This document shows positions 8,192 to 9,838 of a stretch of DNA of 9,838 nt, piece after piece. This DNA comes from AM-1111 sp046302135 (GTDB lineage Bacteria > Bacteroidota > Bacteroidia > B-17B0 > Aurantibacillaceae): the NCBI GenBank assembly GCA_046302135.1, contig JBKCIQ010000059.1:1-9838 (forward strand), read 5' to 3'. Made by a program: the position numbers and the translations under genes. The stretch's first letter is position 1. Each line of letters opens with the position of its first letter. The notes under the pieces were generated by a model, which was given only the letters and a program-made list of their open reading frames with translations, was not told the DNA's origin and made no database searches.

Positions 8192-9136
8192 TTAGTGTAA
8201 TCCTTTTGCTGTGAGATATCTTTCTGATTCAAGTGCAGCCATACAACCGGTTCCTGCAGCGGTTACGGCCTGACGGTAAACCTTGTCTTGAAGATCTCCT
8301 GAAGCAAATACTCCTTCAACATTCGTTTGGGTAGTTCCAGGCTTCGTTACTACGTACCCCTGATCGTCCAAATTGATGAAGTCTTTAAAGACATTGGAGT
8401 TTGGCTGATGGCCTATGGCAACAAAAAATCCATAGATTGGAATATCTTTTTTCTCACCTGTTAGCCTGTTTTTAATCCTTACACCCTCAACTGCGTTATC
8501 TCCAAGAATTTCTTCTGTCTCTGTGTTCCAGTATACGTGAATATTTTTTTGATTTAGGACTCTGTCCTGCATAATTTTAGATGCACGCATTTTATCGCTT
8601 CTAATTAGCATATGAACGTTTGTACACAAATTAGACAAATACATCGCTTCTTCGCATGCGGTATCTCCCGCACCTACTATTGCAACTTCTTTTCCTCTGT
8701 AGAAAAAACCATCACATACAGCACAAGCACTAACACCTGCACCATTCTGAAGAAATTTTTGTTCAGACGGAAGCCCAAGATACTTTGCCGTTGCACCCGT
8801 TGAAAGAATTATGGTATGGGCCTCAAGCACCTGCTGATCATCAATCCAAACTTTATGTGTTTTGCCTGAAAAGTCAACTTTAGTAACCTGTCCTGTTATA
8901 ATTTTTGTACCGAATCTTTCTGCTTGCTTTCTGAAATCTTCCATCATTTCTGTACCGTTAACTCCTTTTGGATATCCGGGGTAATTTTCAACATCTGTGG
9001 TGGTTGTTAGTTGTCCTCCCGGTTGCATCCCTGTAACCATAACAGGATTCAAATTAGCTCTTGAAGCATATATGGCCGCTGTGTATCCCGCAGGACCTGA
9101 TCCAATGATTAAACAGTTAAGTATGTTATTTTCCAT
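8192..9136 (-). CDS. trxB: Thioredoxin-disulfide reductase
   Basis: This flavoenzyme passes electrons from NADPH through FAD and a redox disulfide to thioredoxin in the cytosol. The 314 residues match the usual low-molecular-weight bacterial form. Visible motifs, in order, are the FAD-binding GSGPAG (12-17), GQLTTTTDVENYPG (41-54), the redox-active CAVC (138-141) followed by DGFF, the NADP-binding GAGDTACEEA (155-164), and the C-terminal FAD motif GVFASGD (275-281) with RQAVTAAGTGC (288-298). The segment that usually reads HRRD..RA, where arginines hold the NADPH 2'-phosphate, reads IRSDKMRAS (178-186) here: R179 and R184 are kept but the middle arginine is S180. The ATG at 9136 lies just below a TAATTTTG element. 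The downstream MORN-like gene follows after 11 bases. Confidence 0.97.
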   Translation of the reverse strand: MENNILNCLIIGSGPAGYTAAIYASRANLNPVMVTGMQPGGQLTTTTDVENYPGYPKGVNGTEMMEDFRKQAERFGTKIITGQVTKVDFSGKTHKVWIDDQQVLEAHTIILSTGATAKYLGLPSEQKFLQNGAGVSACAVCDGFFYRGKEVAIVGAGDTACEEAMYLSNLCTNVHMLIRSDKMRASKIMQDRVLNQKNIHVYWNTETEEILGDNAVEGVRIKNRLTGEKKDIPIYGFFVAIGHQPNSNVFKDFINLDDQGYVVTKPGTTQTNVEGVFASGDLQDKVYRQAVTAAGTGCMAALESERYLTAKGLH

Positions 9137-9148
9137 TTTATTTTTTTA

Positions 9149-9156
9149 CAAAATTA
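9149..9156 (-). promoter_or_regulatory. trxB: Possible Bacteroidota -7 promoter element for trxB
   Basis: The minus strand reads TAATTTTG, an exact TAnnTTTG match and the same octamer as in front of the SCO gene, 12 bases upstream of the trxB ATG. It lies in the 72-base gap after the DUF4249 gene, suggesting trxB has its own promoter. No clear -33 box is seen. Confidence 0.45.
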
Positions 9157-9208
9157 TTTATTATCGGATTGAAATTTTAAAATGTGGATTATTTTTTAGA
9201 AATGATGA

Positions 9209-9838
9209 TTAAGGGTTCGTTAACCTTATTCCCTTAACATAAGCACCGTATCCACACCAAATACCTATAGCACCATTATCAATATTTGATTCGAGTGTTG
9301 CGGGAGCCGAAAATGGATTTCCATTACTTGATAGATTTTGGTAGTAGGATCTGAAATATTTGAATTCTTTGGGACCTATAGTACAAAACTTTACAAGTAC
9401 AGAGTCACCTTTTTTGAAGTAACCTCGTTCTATGTTTTTATCATCTTCTGCCTGACTGTTTGGGGTACTGCCTCTGCTGAAAATGAATTCGAATTCTTTT
9501 CCGTTGATGAATTTATCATCTGTCACACTTCCGAACTGTGTTACAAAGTTTTGATCTTTGCCGACTCTTTGGGTAAACCACCGGTAATTGTTTCCAAGCT
9601 CGGTAGGCTCATTAAATTTTGACTTGATAAATCCCAATGAATCACCGATATCATATGAAAAGTAAAGAGAGTCTAATGGGACGGCATTTAGTATAGTAGT
9701 ACTTGACGTATATGTTTTGCCATTCACTTCAATTTTTAACTGATAGGTTTTTCCCGCAGCACCTACCATGTTTTGTGAAGTGTAGATCGGAAATATACCC
9801 GGAAGAGCCGCAATCAAAGTGTCTGTTACAATGCCATC
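9209..9838 (-). CDS. DUF4249 family protein, C-terminal part (N-terminus outside window)
   Basis: The frame is open from the right edge to a TAA at 9209-9211, giving 209 residues of the C-terminal part. A TTG codon at 9817 lies inside the frame and is not the start, because coding continues past it to the edge. The visible part is beta-rich: a GKTYQLKIEVNGKTYTSSTTI segment near the start of the fragment, then VPLDSLYFSYD, and a C-terminal block with SSNGNPFSAPATLESNI and GAIGIWCGYGA. These fit DUF4249, a Bacteroidota family of mostly exported lipoproteins that is often encoded next to TonB-dependent receptors. Its function is not established. The signal peptide and any receptor partner would lie to the right of the window. 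trxB begins 72 bases downstream on the same strand, probably from its own promoter. Confidence 0.8.
   Translation of the reverse strand, partial: DGIVTDTLIAALPGIFPIYTSQNMVGAAGKTYQLKIEVNGKTYTSSTTILNAVPLDSLYFSYDIGDSLGFIKSKFNEPTELGNNYRWFTQRVGKDQNFVTQFGSVTDDKFINGKEFEFIFSRGSTPNSQAEDDKNIERGYFKKGDSVLVKFCTIGPKEFKYFRSYYQNLSSNGNPFSAPATLESNIDNGAIGIWCGYGAYVKGIRLTNP

Noticed and set aside
6789..9136. A dedicated thiol/copper redox operon of SCO plus thioredoxin reductase
   Set aside because: The genes are on opposite strands, separated by an unrelated repeat protein, and work in different compartments.
9338..9622. 94-residue plus-strand open frame
   Set aside because: It is antisense to the DUF4249 coding frame, with no recognisable domain or start signal.

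Overview
The window looks like an ordinary chromosomal segment of a member of the Bacteroidota. It is AT-rich by eye. It holds a secreted protein with Ig-like repeats resembling those of gliding/adhesion proteins, a DUF4249 protein, a large NAD-dependent glutamate dehydrogenase, and start-proximal TAnnTTTG motifs matching the -7 box described for Bacteroidota promoters. I cannot assign a genus.

Layout, left to right. Positions 1-1754 (minus) carry the first 584 residues of a secreted surface protein, cut off by the left edge. It has a signal peptide, a nidogen-like (NIDO) domain, a cadherin/PKD-like domain and at least two full Ig-like/SprB-type repeats. Positions 1815-6551 (minus) encode a 1578-residue NAD-dependent glutamate dehydrogenase of the large (180 kDa) class. 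A 237-base divergent intergenic region with two small inverted repeats follows. Positions 6789-7442 (plus) encode a membrane-anchored SCO1/SenC protein. It meets, tail to tail with only 3 bases between, a secreted protein made of MORN-like repeats (7446-8180, minus, probable TTG start). This protein lies 11 bases downstream of trxB, thioredoxin reductase (8192-9136, minus), so the two are probably co-transcribed. Positions 9209-9838 (minus) hold the C-terminal part of a DUF4249 protein, cut off by the right edge.

The genes do not form one obvious pathway. SCO and thioredoxin reductase both deal with thiol/copper redox chemistry, but they lie on opposite strands and work in different compartments, so I infer no system from that. 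I see no mobile element, CRISPR array, tRNA, rRNA or phage gene, and no convincing undescribed system. The points most worth a second look are the architecture of the truncated surface protein, an unusual residue in the presumed NADPH-binding motif of the thioredoxin reductase, the TTG-started MORN-like protein tied to trxB, and the paired inverted repeats between gdh and SCO. Every stretch longer than 300 bases is covered by a gene.
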